Part shown: in pieces, positions 50,668 through 62,467 of the stretch
How positions within the stretch are numbered: the stretch's first letter is position 1
How the letters are laid out: each line of letters begins with the position of its first letter
Assembly: GCF_019456655.1 (NCBI RefSeq)
Contig: NZ_CP080332.1
Location: 4,154,001-4,218,000, forward strand
DNA from: Mycolicibacterium diernhoferi
GTDB taxonomy: Bacteria > Actinomycetota > Actinomycetes > Mycobacteriales > Mycobacteriaceae
DNA: 64,000 nt
Direction of reading: 5' to 3'
Translations under genes and position numbers: made by a program
Notes under the pieces: model-generated
What the model was told of the DNA's origin: nothing
Seen by the model: only the letters and a program-made list of their open reading frames with translations
Databases searched by the model: none

Positions 50668-52181
50668 TGTCTCAGTGGTGGACGAGGGCCGTGTTCTACC
50701 AGGTCTATCCACGCTCGTTCGCCGACAGCAACGGCGACGGGGTCGGGGATCTGGACGGCATCGCCGACCGGCTGGACTATCTCGCCGACCTCGGCGTGCA
50801 GGCGCTGTGGCTCAACCCGGTGATGGTGTCCCCGATGGCCGACCACGGCTACGACGTCGCCGACCCCCGCGACGTGGATCCGCTGTTCGGTGACCTCGAT
50901 GCGCTGGACCGGTTGATCGCCGCGGCGCACGCCCGGGACATCAAGGTCACCATGGACCTGGTGCCCAACCACACCAGCTCGGCGCACCCGTGGTTCACCG
51001 AGGCGCTGGCCGATCCGTCCCGGCGGGACCGCTATATCTTCCGCGACGGTGTCGGGGACCGCCCACCCAACAACTGGCTGTCGGTGTTCGGCGGCCCGGC
51101 CTGGACCCGGGTGCCCGACGGGCAGTGGTACCTGCACCTGTTCGACAGCGCCCAGCCGGACCTGAACTGGGACAACCCCGAGGTCTTCGACGACATCGAG
51201 AAGACGCTGCGGTTCTGGCTGGACCGCGGCGTGGACGGGTTCCGCATCGACGTCGCGCACGGCATGGCCAAGTCCCCCGATCTACCCGATATGGCGCTCA
51301 CCGAGACCGGCCTGCTGCGCAGCCGTGCCGACGACCCACGGTTCGACAACGACGATGTGCACGAGATCCACCGGTTCATCCGCCGGGTGCTCGACGACTA
51401 TCCGGAGGCGGTGACCGTCGGCGAGATCTGGGTGCACGGCAACGAGCAGTTCGCCAAATACCTGCGCTCCGACGAGCTGCATCTGGGTTTCAGCTTCCGC
51501 CTCGTCCAGGCCGACTTCGATGCCGAGGAGATCCGGGCCGCCATCGACAACGGCTTGGCGGCCGCCGCCCTGGCCGGTGCGGCGCCGACCTGGACGCTGT
51601 CCAACCACGACGTGCCGCGTGAGGTCACCCGGTACGGCGGGGGCGCCCGAGGGGTGGCGCGGGCCCGCGCGATGGCGCTGGTGATGCTCGCGCTGCCCGG
51701 TTCGGTGTTCATCTACAACGGCTCCGAACTCGGGCTGCCCGACGCCGACCTGCCCGACGAGGTCCTCCAGGACCCGGTGTGGGAGCGGTCGGGGCGCACC
51801 GAACGCGGCCGTGACGGCGCCCGGGTGCCGATGCCGTGGAGTGGCACCGAGCCGCCGTTCGGCTTCTCGAGTTCACCCGACACCTGGTTGCCGATCCCCG
51901 CGGACTGGGCGCCCTTGACCGTGGAACGTCAGCTCGCCGATCCGGATTCGGTGCTGGCACTATACCGGCGGGCCATCGGATTACGCGCCGGCCGAACCGA
52001 ATTCGACGGCGACGACATCGACTGGATCGGTGCGACGACGTTCCGGCTGCCCGGCGGGCTGATCTGTGCGCTCAACGCCGGGACCACCCCGGTCGCCCTG
52101 CCCGCGGGCGAGGTGCTGTTGGTCAGCGGGCCGCTGGTGGGCGGGAAACTGGCCCCCGACACCGCGGCCTGGCTGGTGTGA
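50667..52181 (+). CDS. aglA: Alpha-glucosidase, GH13 family
   Basis: 504 aa from ATG 50667, overlapping glbO by one base. GH13 conserved regions: DLVPNHTS, GFRIDVAHG with the nucleophile Asp, VGEIWV with the acid/base Glu and LSNHDV with the third Asp. The start AVFYQVYPRSFADSNGDGVGDLDGI is typical of oligo-1,6/alpha-glucosidases. It should hydrolyse terminal alpha-glucosidic bonds of maltose-type or trehalose-related oligosaccharides in the cytoplasm; no signal peptide. The C-terminal beta domain is short. Confidence 0.95.
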   Translation: MSQWWTRAVFYQVYPRSFADSNGDGVGDLDGIADRLDYLADLGVQALWLNPVMVSPMADHGYDVADPRDVDPLFGDLDALDRLIAAAHARDIKVTMDLVPNHTSSAHPWFTEALADPSRRDRYIFRDGVGDRPPNNWLSVFGGPAWTRVPDGQWYLHLFDSAQPDLNWDNPEVFDDIEKTLRFWLDRGVDGFRIDVAHGMAKSPDLPDMALTETGLLRSRADDPRFDNDDVHEIHRFIRRVLDDYPEAVTVGEIWVHGNEQFAKYLRSDELHLGFSFRLVQADFDAEEIRAAIDNGLAAAALAGAAPTWTLSNHDVPREVTRYGGGARGVARARAMALVMLALPGSVFIYNGSELGLPDADLPDEVLQDPVWERSGRTERGRDGARVPMPWSGTEPPFGFSSSPDTWLPIPADWAPLTVERQLADPDSVLALYRRAIGLRAGRTEFDGDDIDWIGATTFRLPGGLICALNAGTTPVALPAGEVLLVSGPLVGGKLAPDTAAWLV

Positions 52182-52214
52182 TTTCGGCGCGCTGAGACGC
52201 TGAACGCGCCGAAA

Positions 52215-52877
52215 TCAACGCAGGACCAGCGCCGGGTCCCCCAGCCGCCGGTACACCGTGCCGAACCGCGCATCGACGCGCAGCCACGCCGGATGCATCC
52301 GCACCCGCACGATCTCCTCTGAGGACAACGCATCCGCGGTCTGCGGCAGAAAGCCCATGGCGGTCAGGGCGAACACGCAGCGCATCGGGATCCCCACATT
52401 GGCCTCCCCCGAGCTGACCGCGAGCACCTCCTGATCCAGCAGCGAGGCCGGCGGCCCGTGCGCACTGCCGTGCTCCTTGGCCAGTGTGGTGCCGCGCTCG
52501 ACGAGTTCGAGGATGGCCCAGGCCGGCACGTCGTCGAGATGAGTGAACCCGGTCTCCGGCGGCAGCACTCCGCGCCACGCCGAGTCCATCGCGAATCCCG
52601 GCTCGACATAACCGGATTCGTCCATCGCCGGTAGAGCGCGGGCGATGGCGTCGGCTCCGGCGGACAGATCCGCCGGGCGCAGCCGGCCGGCCACCACCCG
52701 GCTGGCCAGCACGTCGAAACCGGTGGCCACCCAGGCGACCACCTGCCCGGTGCCGGGGCGCTCACGGAACCGGATCACCGCGGCGTCGTCGAGGCGCAGT
52801 GCCCGGTCGATGAAGGTGGCCAGGTCGTCACGATGGGCGGCGTTGTCGAGCCAGAGGCCGCGTTCGGGTGTACTCAC
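52215..52877 (-). CDS. Conserved actinobacterial hypothetical protein (Rv2474c-like)
   Basis: 220 aa. No known domain recognised. The start RGLWLDNAAHRDDLATFIDRALRLDDAAVIRFRERPG suggests a compact alpha/beta protein; no membrane segments or signal. Its ATG overlaps the upstream thioesterase stop by 4 bases, and the thioesterase overlaps gdh by 8, so the three form one transcript. The position matches Rv2474c by memory. Function unknown. Confidence 0.8.
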   Translation of the reverse strand: MSTPERGLWLDNAAHRDDLATFIDRALRLDDAAVIRFRERPGTGQVVAWVATGFDVLASRVVAGRLRPADLSAGADAIARALPAMDESGYVEPGFAMDSAWRGVLPPETGFTHLDDVPAWAILELVERGTTLAKEHGSAHGPPASLLDQEVLAVSSGEANVGIPMRCVFALTAMGFLPQTADALSSEEIVRVRMHPAWLRVDARFGTVYRRLGDPALVLR

Positions 52878-53287
52878 CGCTGAAAGCGCTCCAGGTACGC
52901 CCGGTGGTGCGGCAGCAGCCGCACCAGCTTCTGCTCCTCGATGTTGAACGCCGCCAGCTGCGTCTCACCGATCACGGCGGGTTTGGAGTCCGGATCGGCA
53001 TGCACCGAACGCACCTCGTAGCCCAGATTGAAGTCCACCGCACGCAGCCGGTTTACCCAGATGGTCACCTGCAGTGGCGAATCCATCAGCCGCAGTTGCC
53101 CTTTGTACTTCACGTTCACCTCGGCGATGAGCAATCCGATGGTGTCGATGTCGTGGACGAACGGTTCGTGCAGGAAGGGCACCCGTGCCTCTTCCAGGAT
53201 CGTGACCATGGTGGCGTGGTTGACGTGCTGGTACATGTCGATATCCGACCAGCGCACCGGCACCGGTGTCGTGAAACGCTCAGCCAC
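52874..53287 (-). CDS. Hotdog-fold acyl-CoA thioesterase
   Basis: 137 aa, 4HBT-like: [27 protein letters not shown] holds the catalytic Asp and the hot helix, followed by [21 protein letters not shown]. Such proteins hydrolyse acyl-CoA thioesters in the cytoplasm; chain-length preference unknown. Start overlaps the gdh end by 8 bases. Corresponds by memory to Rv2475c. Confidence 0.9.
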   Translation of the reverse strand: MAERFTTPVPVRWSDIDMYQHVNHATMVTILEEARVPFLHEPFVHDIDTIGLLIAEVNVKYKGQLRLMDSPLQVTIWVNRLRAVDFNLGYEVRSVHADPDSKPAVIGETQLAAFNIEEQKLVRLLPHHRAYLERFQR

Positions 53288-56200
53288 TTGTTCCCGTTCC
53301 TGTTGTTCGAGTCATACTGCGGATCTGACGTGCCGCGACGGACAGCGTCGCCAGGTCGCGCTGGCCTTCGGTGTGGATCTCGTGAAGCGTCCGTTGGGCC
53401 CGATCGATGCGGGAGCTGTTGGTCAGTTCCCACTCCTCGATCTTCTGCTCCCCGGTCTCCTCCGGCTCACCGACAGCCAGCACATCAAAGCACAGCGCCC
53501 GCAACGACCCGTAGATGTCATCCCGGATCGCCAACCGGGCCAACGAATGCCAGCGGTCATCGCGATCCAGCTGGGAGGTCGCGGTGAGCAGACCGTCGAT
53601 GCCCAGGTGATCCATCAGCGCGAAGTACGCGTCGGCCACCTCCACGGCGTCGCGGTCGACGATGTCGGCGATGTCGATCACGTCGAGCAGGCTGTAGCGG
53701 TACAGACCGGTGGCGATGGTGTACGCCAGCTCCTTGGACACCCCGTGCGCCTCGAACTCGCCGGACTCCTTGGCCACGATCGCCTTGTCGTCTCCGCGCA
53801 GCCACTGTGACATCTGCGGTGACAGCCGGGCGACCAACGCGCCGAACCGGTTGATCTCGGCGCCGACCGCCAGCGGCTGGGGCCGGTAGTTGATCAGCCA
53901 GCGTCCGGCGCGGTCGATGAGCCGGCGCAGATCCAGTGTCAGCCGGTCGGTCACCGCCGCCGGGATCCCGGAATTGCCTGCGTCTTTGATGGCCCGCCAG
54001 ATCTCGCTCACCCCGAAGATGGCGTCGGTGGCGACATAGGCGCGCACCGCGTCGACATGACCGACACCGGTGTCCTCGGTCATCCGGTAGGCGTAGGTGA
54101 TGCCGCTGGTGTCGACCAGGTCGTTCACCAGCATGGTGGACACGATCTCGCGACGCAGTTGGTGTGAGCGAATGTCGGGGCCGAACCGGTCGCGCAGCTC
54201 CTCCGGGAAGTACTGCGGCAGCCGGGCGGCGAACACCTCCTGATCCGGCAGGTCCGTGCGGAGCAACTCGTCCTTGAGCGCCAGCTTGACGTGCGCCATC
54301 AACGTTGCCAATTCCGGTGAGCTCAACCCGATCCCGGCCTCATGGCGGCGCCGGATCTCCTTCTCCGCCGGCAGCGCCTCCAGCTCGCGGTTGAGCCCGC
54401 GTACCGCGACGAACTCCCTGATCTGGCGGGCGTGCACCTGTAGCAGGCTGGCCGCATTGGCCCGGCTGGTGCCCATCAGATCGTTCTGGTCGATGTTGTC
54501 GGCCAGAACCAGACGGCCGACCTCATCGGTCATCGACATCAGTAGCGGGGTGCGCTCGTCGACACCGACCTTGCCGGCGGTCACCAGCGAGTCGATCAGG
54601 ATCTTGATGTTGACCTCATGGTCGGAGCAGTCCACACCCGCCGAGTTGTCCAGCGCGTCGGTGTTGATGCGGCCACCCGCGAGGTCGAACTCGATACGGC
54701 CGCGCTGCGTCACGCCCAGGTTGCCGCCCTCGCCGATCACCTTGGCCCGCATCTGGTTTCCGTTGACGCGGATGGCGTCGTTGGCGCGATCGCCGACGTC
54801 GGCGTCCGACTCGGTCTCGGCCTTGATGTAGGTGCCGATCCCGCCGTTCCAGAACAGGTCGACCGGCGCCAGCAGCACCGCCCGCATCAGCTCCGGCGGT
54901 GTCATCTCCTCGACCTCGTCGGGCAGGCCCAGCGCGTGCCGGACCTGTCCGCTGATCGGAATCGACTTCTGCTGCCGGCTGTACACCCCGCCGCCCTCGC
55001 TGATCAGGGCGCGGTCGTAGTCGGCCCAACTCGATCGCGGCAGCGCGAACAACCGCTCGCGCTCGGCCCAGGAGGTGGCCGCGTCCGGGTTGGGATCCAG
55101 GAAGATGTCGCGGTGGTCGAAGGCCGCGATCAGCCGGATGTGCTTGGACAGCAGCATTCCGTTGCCGAACACGTCACCGCTCATGTCGCCGACGCCGACG
55201 ACGGTGAAGTCCTGGGACTGGGTGTCGACCCCCATCTCCCTGAAGTGCCGCTTCACCGATTCCCAGGCGCCCCGGGCGGTGATGCCCATCGCCTTGTGGT
55301 CGTAGCCGATCGACCCGCCCGATGCGAAGGCGTCGCCGAGCCAGAAACCATAGGACTTCGCAACATCATTGGCGATGTCGGAGAAGGTGGCGGTGCCCTT
55401 GTCCGCGGCGACCACCAGGTACGCGTCGTCCCCGTCGCGGCGCACCACGCCGGCCGGGGTCACCACGGCACCGCTGGACTTGTCGACGTTGTCGGTGAGG
55501 TCGAGCAGGCCGGAGATGAACAACCGGTAGCACGCCACCCCCTCGGCCCGGGTGGCGTCCCGGTCGGCCGCGGCGTCACCGGTGGGCAACGGCGGGGACT
55601 TGACGACGAATCCCCCCTTGGCCCCGACCGGCACGATGACGGCGTTCTTCACCGCCTGGGCCTTGACCAGACCCAGGATCTCGGTGCGGAAGTCCTCCCG
55701 GCGGTCCGACCAGCGCAGCCCACCGCGGGCGACGAACCCGAACCGCAGGTGCACGCCCTCGACCCGGGGCGAGTACACGAAGATCTCGAATCGCGGCCTG
55801 GGCAGCGGAAGTTCGTCGATCAGTCCCGGGTTGAGCTTGAACGCCAGCACGTTCTGGGCGCGGGCGGAATCCGGATTGTCGACGAAGTAGTTGGTGCGCA
55901 GGGTGGCCTGGATCAAACTCGCGAATGCGCGCAGCACCCGGTCGGTGTCCAGGCTGACCAGGGCATCGATATCGGCGGCGACCGCGGCCGCGGCGGCCCC
56001 GGCGTCCCGGGTGGTGGCGTTGCCGCCGGTATCCAGCGCCGGATCGAAGAGGGCTTCGAACAGTTCCACCAGCGACCGCGCGGTGCCGGCGTTGTCGTTG
56101 AGCACCGTCTCGACGTGCGCCTGGCTGTACGGGAAACCGGCTTGGCGCAGGTACTTCGCGTAGCCACGCAGAATCGTCACCTGCTGCCAGGTCAGCCCGG

Positions 56201-58127
56201 CCCGCAGCACCAGTTCGTTGAACCGGTCGATCTCGGCCCGGCCGTGCCAGATGGCGGTCACCGTATCGGCGAACCGGGTGGCCACGTCCTCGATGTCGGC
56301 GGCGGGCGTGTTCGGGATGGACTGGTGCGGTGAGACCTTGAACTGGTAGATCCACACCGGCAGCCCATCGGCCCGGGTGACGGTGAAGGGCCGCTCCTCG
56401 AGCACCACCACACCCATCGACTGCAGCATCGGCAGCAGCTCCGACAGCGACGCCGACCGGCCGCCGAGATACCAGGTGAGCAGGTCGACCCGGTCGGACC
56501 CGCCGTCCCGGAAGACGAGCTTCACCGAATTGTCTTGCAACTGCTCGATGATCGCGATATCACCGATGGCGTCCTGCGGGGTGAACGCCTGCTTGTAGAT
56601 CTCCGGGAACGCCGAAGAGTAGTACTCGGCGTCGACCACGCTCAGCGACTCGGTCTTCGCCGAGCCGATCAGCCGGTCGGCCCAGGTGCGGGCCGCCTCG
56701 GTCAGCAGATTCTGGATCCTGACCTCGTTGTCGGGCGAGGTGTCGATATCGGAACGCTGCGTGGTGTCGGGCATCTTGACGGTGAAATGCACCACTGCCC
56801 AAGGTGATTCACTGACCCTGGCGGCATACTCGATGCTCACCCCGCCGAGCTCGCGGACCAGGATCTTCTGCATCTCCAGCCGGACCGCGGTGGTGTAGCG
56901 GTCACGCGGCAGATACACCAGCGCCGAGACGAAATGCCCGAGCCGGTCGGCCCGCAGGAACAGCAGCGTGCGGCGTAGCGATCCGAGATCGACGACCGCC
57001 CTTGCCATTTCCAGCAGGTCCGGGGTTTGCAGAGCGAACAGCTCCGAGCGCGGGATGGTCTGGATGACGTCGAGCATCAACTGGGCCGGGTGGCTCGGGT
57101 CCGAATGCGACTGGGCCAGCGCCTCGTCCACCCGCCGCGAGATCAACGGGATCTCCAGGACGTTCGCGTTCATCGCGGACGCGGTGAACAACCCCACGAA
57201 CCGGTGCTCCACGGCCTGGTTGGAGGCCGGCCCGGCCGGTTTTTCGCGCACCACCACGATGTACGGGTACGCCCCGTAACGCAGGAAGCTGGGCATGGTG
57301 GCCTGCGCCAGCACCAGCAGATCGTCGGCGTCGGTGAGCTGCGGCAGCACGTCGGTGCGCAGCTTCAGCACACCCAGACGGCTGGCCATGTCCACCGTCG
57401 CCTGCCCGTTGTGCACCGCGCACCGCTGGTAACCCATCAGCACGAAATGCCCGTCGCCGAGCCAGTGCAGCAGGGCCGCGACATCGCGACGGTCCGGGCC
57501 CGGGAAGTGCCCGGCGTGATCGGAATCCAGCGCATTGGCCAGCCCGATCAAGGTGGCGTTGAGCGCCGCCGAATCCGCCGCGACCTGCCGGGCGTCGGCG
57601 AGCACCGACGGCAGCAGGCCCGCCACCTCGGCCACCGCCGCCGAATCGGCGGTCGAGGACAGCCGGACATGGATCCACATCTCGTCGACGCCGTCGGGGG
57701 CGTCCGGATCGCTGGCCGGTACCAGCGCCAGCAGCTCCCCGTCGGGTCCCCGGCGCGCCCGCAGCACCGGGTTCATCACCCAGGTGTACGCGACACCGAA
57801 CCGGTGCAGCAGCACCGTCACCGAATCCATCAGCATGGCGCTGTAGTCGGTGACGACCTGAATCGCGGGGCCGAAACCGCCGGGATCACCGGCCGGGTAG
57901 ACCGCCACCAGCGTCTCCCCCGGTGCACGCCGGGAGCCCATCCCGGTGTGCGCCGCCAGCAGATCCGGTGTCACCTCGGTCGCCGCGCCACGTTCGATCG
58001 GCGCGGTGACCGCGGTGTCGGCGGCGGGCGCATCACCGTGCGGGCCGTGGTGCGTCTCGACGTAGGCGCGGGTGAGCTCCGCGACCGCGTCCTGACTCAG
58101 CTGCAACTGCTCGGTGGTTCCTGACAC
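53280..58127 (-). CDS. gdh: NAD-specific glutamate dehydrogenase, large (about 180 kDa) type
   Basis: 1615 aa from a GTG at 58125-58127, full length for the class (L_180). The N-terminal 700 residues carry ACT-like regulatory modules ([21 protein letters not shown]); the catalytic core follows with [19 protein letters not shown], the Lys-containing [25 protein letters not shown] and [22 protein letters not shown]. The C-terminal helical region is intact. It deaminates glutamate to 2-oxoglutarate with NAD+, linking nitrogen and carbon metabolism; in mycobacteria it is controlled by GarA. First gene of an operon with the thioesterase and the 220-aa protein. Confidence 0.97.
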   Translation of the reverse strand: MSGTTEQLQLSQDAVAELTRAYVETHHGPHGDAPAADTAVTAPIERGAATEVTPDLLAAHTGMGSRRAPGETLVAVYPAGDPGGFGPAIQVVTDYSAMLMDSVTVLLHRFGVAYTWVMNPVLRARRGPDGELLALVPASDPDAPDGVDEMWIHVRLSSTADSAAVAEVAGLLPSVLADARQVAADSAALNATLIGLANALDSDHAGHFPGPDRRDVAALLHWLGDGHFVLMGYQRCAVHNGQATVDMASRLGVLKLRTDVLPQLTDADDLLVLAQATMPSFLRYGAYPYIVVVREKPAGPASNQAVEHRFVGLFTASAMNANVLEIPLISRRVDEALAQSHSDPSHPAQLMLDVIQTIPRSELFALQTPDLLEMARAVVDLGSLRRTLLFLRADRLGHFVSALVYLPRDRYTTAVRLEMQKILVRELGGVSIEYAARVSESPWAVVHFTVKMPDTTQRSDIDTSPDNEVRIQNLLTEAARTWADRLIGSAKTESLSVVDAEYYSSAFPEIYKQAFTPQDAIGDIAIIEQLQDNSVKLVFRDGGSDRVDLLTWYLGGRSASLSELLPMLQSMGVVVLEERPFTVTRADGLPVWIYQFKVSPHQSIPNTPAADIEDVATRFADTVTAIWHGRAEIDRFNELVLRAGLTWQQVTILRGYAKYLRQAGFPYSQAHVETVLNDNAGTARSLVELFEALFDPALDTGGNATTRDAGAAAAAVAADIDALVSLDTDRVLRAFASLIQATLRTNYFVDNPDSARAQNVLAFKLNPGLIDELPLPRPRFEIFVYSPRVEGVHLRFGFVARGGLRWSDRREDFRTEILGLVKAQAVKNAVIVPVGAKGGFVVKSPPLPTGDAAADRDATRAEGVACYRLFISGLLDLTDNVDKSSGAVVTPAGVVRRDGDDAYLVVAADKGTATFSDIANDVAKSYGFWLGDAFASGGSIGYDHKAMGITARGAWESVKRHFREMGVDTQSQDFTVVGVGDMSGDVFGNGMLLSKHIRLIAAFDHRDIFLDPNPDAATSWAERERLFALPRSSWADYDRALISEGGGVYSRQQKSIPISGQVRHALGLPDEVEEMTPPELMRAVLLAPVDLFWNGGIGTYIKAETESDADVGDRANDAIRVNGNQMRAKVIGEGGNLGVTQRGRIEFDLAGGRINTDALDNSAGVDCSDHEVNIKILIDSLVTAGKVGVDERTPLLMSMTDEVGRLVLADNIDQNDLMGTSRANAASLLQVHARQIREFVAVRGLNRELEALPAEKEIRRRHEAGIGLSSPELATLMAHVKLALKDELLRTDLPDQEVFAARLPQYFPEELRDRFGPDIRSHQLRREIVSTMLVNDLVDTSGITYAYRMTEDTGVGHVDAVRAYVATDAIFGVSEIWRAIKDAGNSGIPAAVTDRLTLDLRRLIDRAGRWLINYRPQPLAVGAEINRFGALVARLSPQMSQWLRGDDKAIVAKESGEFEAHGVSKELAYTIATGLYRYSLLDVIDIADIVDRDAVEVADAYFALMDHLGIDGLLTATSQLDRDDRWHSLARLAIRDDIYGSLRALCFDVLAVGEPEETGEQKIEEWELTNSSRIDRAQRTLHEIHTEGQRDLATLSVAARQIRSMTRTTGTGTSG

Positions 58128-58178
58128 AGGTGCAACTGTAGTGATCCGCGAGCGCCCTTTGGGGGCACTCGGGTGGGA

Positions 58179-59852
<1,674 letters not shown>

Positions 59853-59930
59853 GCCGTCGTCTTGCCTCTCGTTGCACTGCACATCTCGTCGAAACTCGCA
59901 GCCCATCCTAGAGACAAGCGGGAACCCCCG

Positions 59931-60377
59931 TTACGCCGAGATCGGCAGCTCCCGATTCTCCCCGGCCTCCTCGCCGGCCCCGGTGTCCTGACCACCGGTG
60001 GGCTCGGCCGGCTCGGGCACCCGCTGCGCCCTGTCCAGCTTGGCCCGGACCCGGTTCAGGTCGGGCCCGACCGAGGTGGCGCGGACCTCGACGGTGGACC
60101 GGCGATTGCCCTCCTTGTCGTCGTATTCGCTGGTGTAGATCTGCCCGACCACGATCACCGGGTCGCCCTTGAACAGCACCCCGGCCACCCCGTCGGCGAC
60201 CTTTCCCCAGCAGTTGACGGTGACGAACAGGGAGCTGCCGGCCTCCCAGGTGCCTTCCGTGGTACGCCGGCGGGAATTGCTGGCCACCCGGAACCGGACG
60301 AATTCCTGATCGTTGACGCGGCGCAGGACCGGGTCGGTGACCACGGTGCCGACAATGGAGAACGGGGTTTCGAACAT
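59931..60377 (-). CDS. Second single-stranded DNA-binding protein (Rv2478c-like)
   Basis: 148 aa from ATG 60375-60377. OB-fold: SIVGTVVTDPVLRRV, VRFRVASNSRRR and FVTVNCWGKVADGVAGVLFKGDPVIVVGQI. The C-terminal tail is short, Pro/Glu-rich and ends ELPISA, so it lacks the acidic DDDIPF-type tip that recruits partner proteins, unlike housekeeping SSB. It is therefore a paralogue, possibly for recombination or stress. Corresponds by memory to Rv2478c. Confidence 0.92.
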   Translation of the reverse strand: MFETPFSIVGTVVTDPVLRRVNDQEFVRFRVASNSRRRTTEGTWEAGSSLFVTVNCWGKVADGVAGVLFKGDPVIVVGQIYTSEYDDKEGNRRSTVEVRATSVGPDLNRVRAKLDRAQRVPEPAEPTGGQDTGAGEEAGENRELPISA

Positions 60378-60622
60378 GGCAGTGCCTCTCACTTGATTCC
60401 TCGGGCGCCGGCTGCGGGGATCCCGTCACCGGCCTGTGCACCCATTGAGCCGTCGGGTGCCGTCAGGACTGCCCTGGCACAGCCCTGCCGAGGCCTGCCC
60501 TGTGGATGAACCGGGCACTGGGGATAACCGCGCTCACAGGGGTCTCGCGCTCACGCCGTCGCGCATTGCGCGATGATCGACGGTGTGGCTTGTGACGGCA
60601 TCGGTGTGATCGGACGTGTGCG

Positions 60623-62467
60623 ATGACCGTCCCGCAGCAGTTGACCGACCGCTACCAACTGGGTGAGATCCTGGGATTCGGCGGCATGTCGGAGGTGCAT
60701 CGGGCACGCGATCTCCGGTTGCACCGCGATGTGGCGATCAAGATCCTGCGCGCCGACCTCGCCCGGGACCCGAACTTCTCGCAGCGGTTCCGGCGGGAGG
60801 CCAAGCACACCGCGGCACTGAATCACCCGTCGATCGTGGCGGTGTACGACACCGGGGAGGCGCAGACCCCGAACGGCAAGCTGCCGTTCCTGGTGATGGA
60901 GTACGTGGACGGGATCACCGTCGGGAAGCTGATCCAGCGCCAGGGGGCGCTACCGCCGCAGCATGCGCTCGCGGTGATCGCCGACGTGTGCACCGCCCTG
61001 GAGTTCAGTCACAGCCGTGGCATCGTGCACCGCGACATCAAACCGGCCAACATCATGATCACTCCCGCCGGCACGGTGAAGGTAATGGATTTCGGCATCG
61101 CGCGGGCCATGAACGCCACCACCGGAGACCGTCTCACCGCGACGTCCGCGGTGGTCGGCACCGCCCAGTACTTCTCCCCCGAGCAGGCCCGCGGCCAGGA
61201 GGTCGACGCCCGCACCGATGTGTACTCGCTGGGCTGCGTGCTCTACGAGATGCTCACCGGGCAGGCCCTGTTCACCGGGGACACCCCGCTGTCGGTGGCC
61301 TATCAACACGTCCGCGAACAACCCGTGCCGCCGTCGCAGCGCCGGGCCGGGCTGTCCCCCGACATCGACGCCGTCGTGCTCAAGGCGCTGGCCAAGAAAC
61401 CGGAGAAGCGCTACCAGAGCGCCGCGGAGATGCGGGCCGATCTGCTGCGGGTCAGCCGCGGTAATGCGCCGGCGGCGTCGGCAACGCCGGCCCAGGACAC
61501 CGACGAGGTCTCGGACACCGACGGTCCGCGCACCCTGCAGATGCCGGTCCAGTCCGCACGCACCGGGTCGCGGCGGTGGCTGATCGCGGGCGCCGTCGCC
61601 GCGGTGGCGCTGCTGGTGTTCGCCGGTGTCTTCGTGGTGGGCGTCATGAACCGGGTCCAGGTGCCCGACGTGCACGGACTGACCCAGCAGGAGGCGCTCA
61701 GCCGGCTGCAGGAACAGGGGCTGAGCCCGCAGCTGGAAACCAGACCCGACGGCTCGGTCGAGGCCGGTCGGGTGATCGACACCGACCCGGCCACGGGTGC
61801 GGCGGTCTCCTCGGGCAGCGAGATCACCGTCAACATGTCGACCGGTCCTGAACAACGCCGTGTCCCGGACGTCTCCCGGCTGGCGTACAGCGAGGCGGTG
61901 CAGACGCTGCGGGACGCCGGTTTCGAGAATGTGCGGCGCCAGCCGCAGGCGTCCCCGGCCGCGGAGCTGGACCGGGTCGTCGGCACCATCCCGGCTGCCC
62001 AGCAGGATGTGGCGACCAGCAACGAGATCGTCATCCTCGTCGGGTCGGGCCCCTCGGCGCGCGAGGTTCCCGACGTCACCGGGCAGAGCGTGCAGCAGGC
62101 CACCCAGAACCTGGACACCTCCGGGTTCACCACGATCCTGCAGGCGGACGCCGACAGCGTGCTGCCCGCGGGCCAGGTGGCCGGCACCGACCCGCCGGCC
62201 GGCGCGTCGGTGGCCTCGGATGCCCCGGTCACGCTGAAGGTCTCGCGCGGCAATCAGATCACCATGCCCGACCTGCGTGGCCTGTTCTACGCGGACGCGG
62301 TGGCGCAGTTGCAGGCCCTGGGCTTCACCGGGCCGCTGCTCAAGGGTCCCGACATTCCCGAAGCCGTTGCCGGTCGTGACCAGCGGGCCCGGGTGGTGCA
62401 GCAGGACCCGGCCCCGGGCACCGGCGTCAACCGGGACGGCACCATCACGGTGAACTACGGCAGCTAG
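60623..62467 (+). CDS. PknB-like Ser/Thr kinase with four PASTA domains (PknB paralogue)
   Basis: 614 aa, close in length to PknB (626). Kinase domain 1-275: the P-loop GFGGMSEV, Lys40 in VAIK, HRD D138, DFG D156-G158, and activation-loop Thr172/Thr174 in DRLTATSAVVGT aligned with PknB Thr171/173. Transmembrane helix 319-341 (LIAGAVAAVALLVFAGVFVVG), then four PASTA repeats from 345 to the end. The sequence tracks PknB of M. tuberculosis closely, but this locus (next to ssb and ettA) is not the oriC-proximal pknB cluster, so it is probably a second copy. It should sense peptidoglycan or lipid II and phosphorylate cell-wall and division proteins. Convergent with the CtaG-type gene. Confidence 0.93.
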   Translation: MTVPQQLTDRYQLGEILGFGGMSEVHRARDLRLHRDVAIKILRADLARDPNFSQRFRREAKHTAALNHPSIVAVYDTGEAQTPNGKLPFLVMEYVDGITVGKLIQRQGALPPQHALAVIADVCTALEFSHSRGIVHRDIKPANIMITPAGTVKVMDFGIARAMNATTGDRLTATSAVVGTAQYFSPEQARGQEVDARTDVYSLGCVLYEMLTGQALFTGDTPLSVAYQHVREQPVPPSQRRAGLSPDIDAVVLKALAKKPEKRYQSAAEMRADLLRVSRGNAPAASATPAQDTDEVSDTDGPRTLQMPVQSARTGSRRWLIAGAVAAVALLVFAGVFVVGVMNRVQVPDVHGLTQQEALSRLQEQGLSPQLETRPDGSVEAGRVIDTDPATGAAVSSGSEITVNMSTGPEQRRVPDVSRLAYSEAVQTLRDAGFENVRRQPQASPAAELDRVVGTIPAAQQDVATSNEIVILVGSGPSAREVPDVTGQSVQQATQNLDTSGFTTILQADADSVLPAGQVAGTDPPAGASVASDAPVTLKVSRGNQITMPDLRGLFYADAVAQLQALGFTGPLLKGPDIPEAVAGRDQRARVVQQDPAPGTGVNRDGTITVNYGS

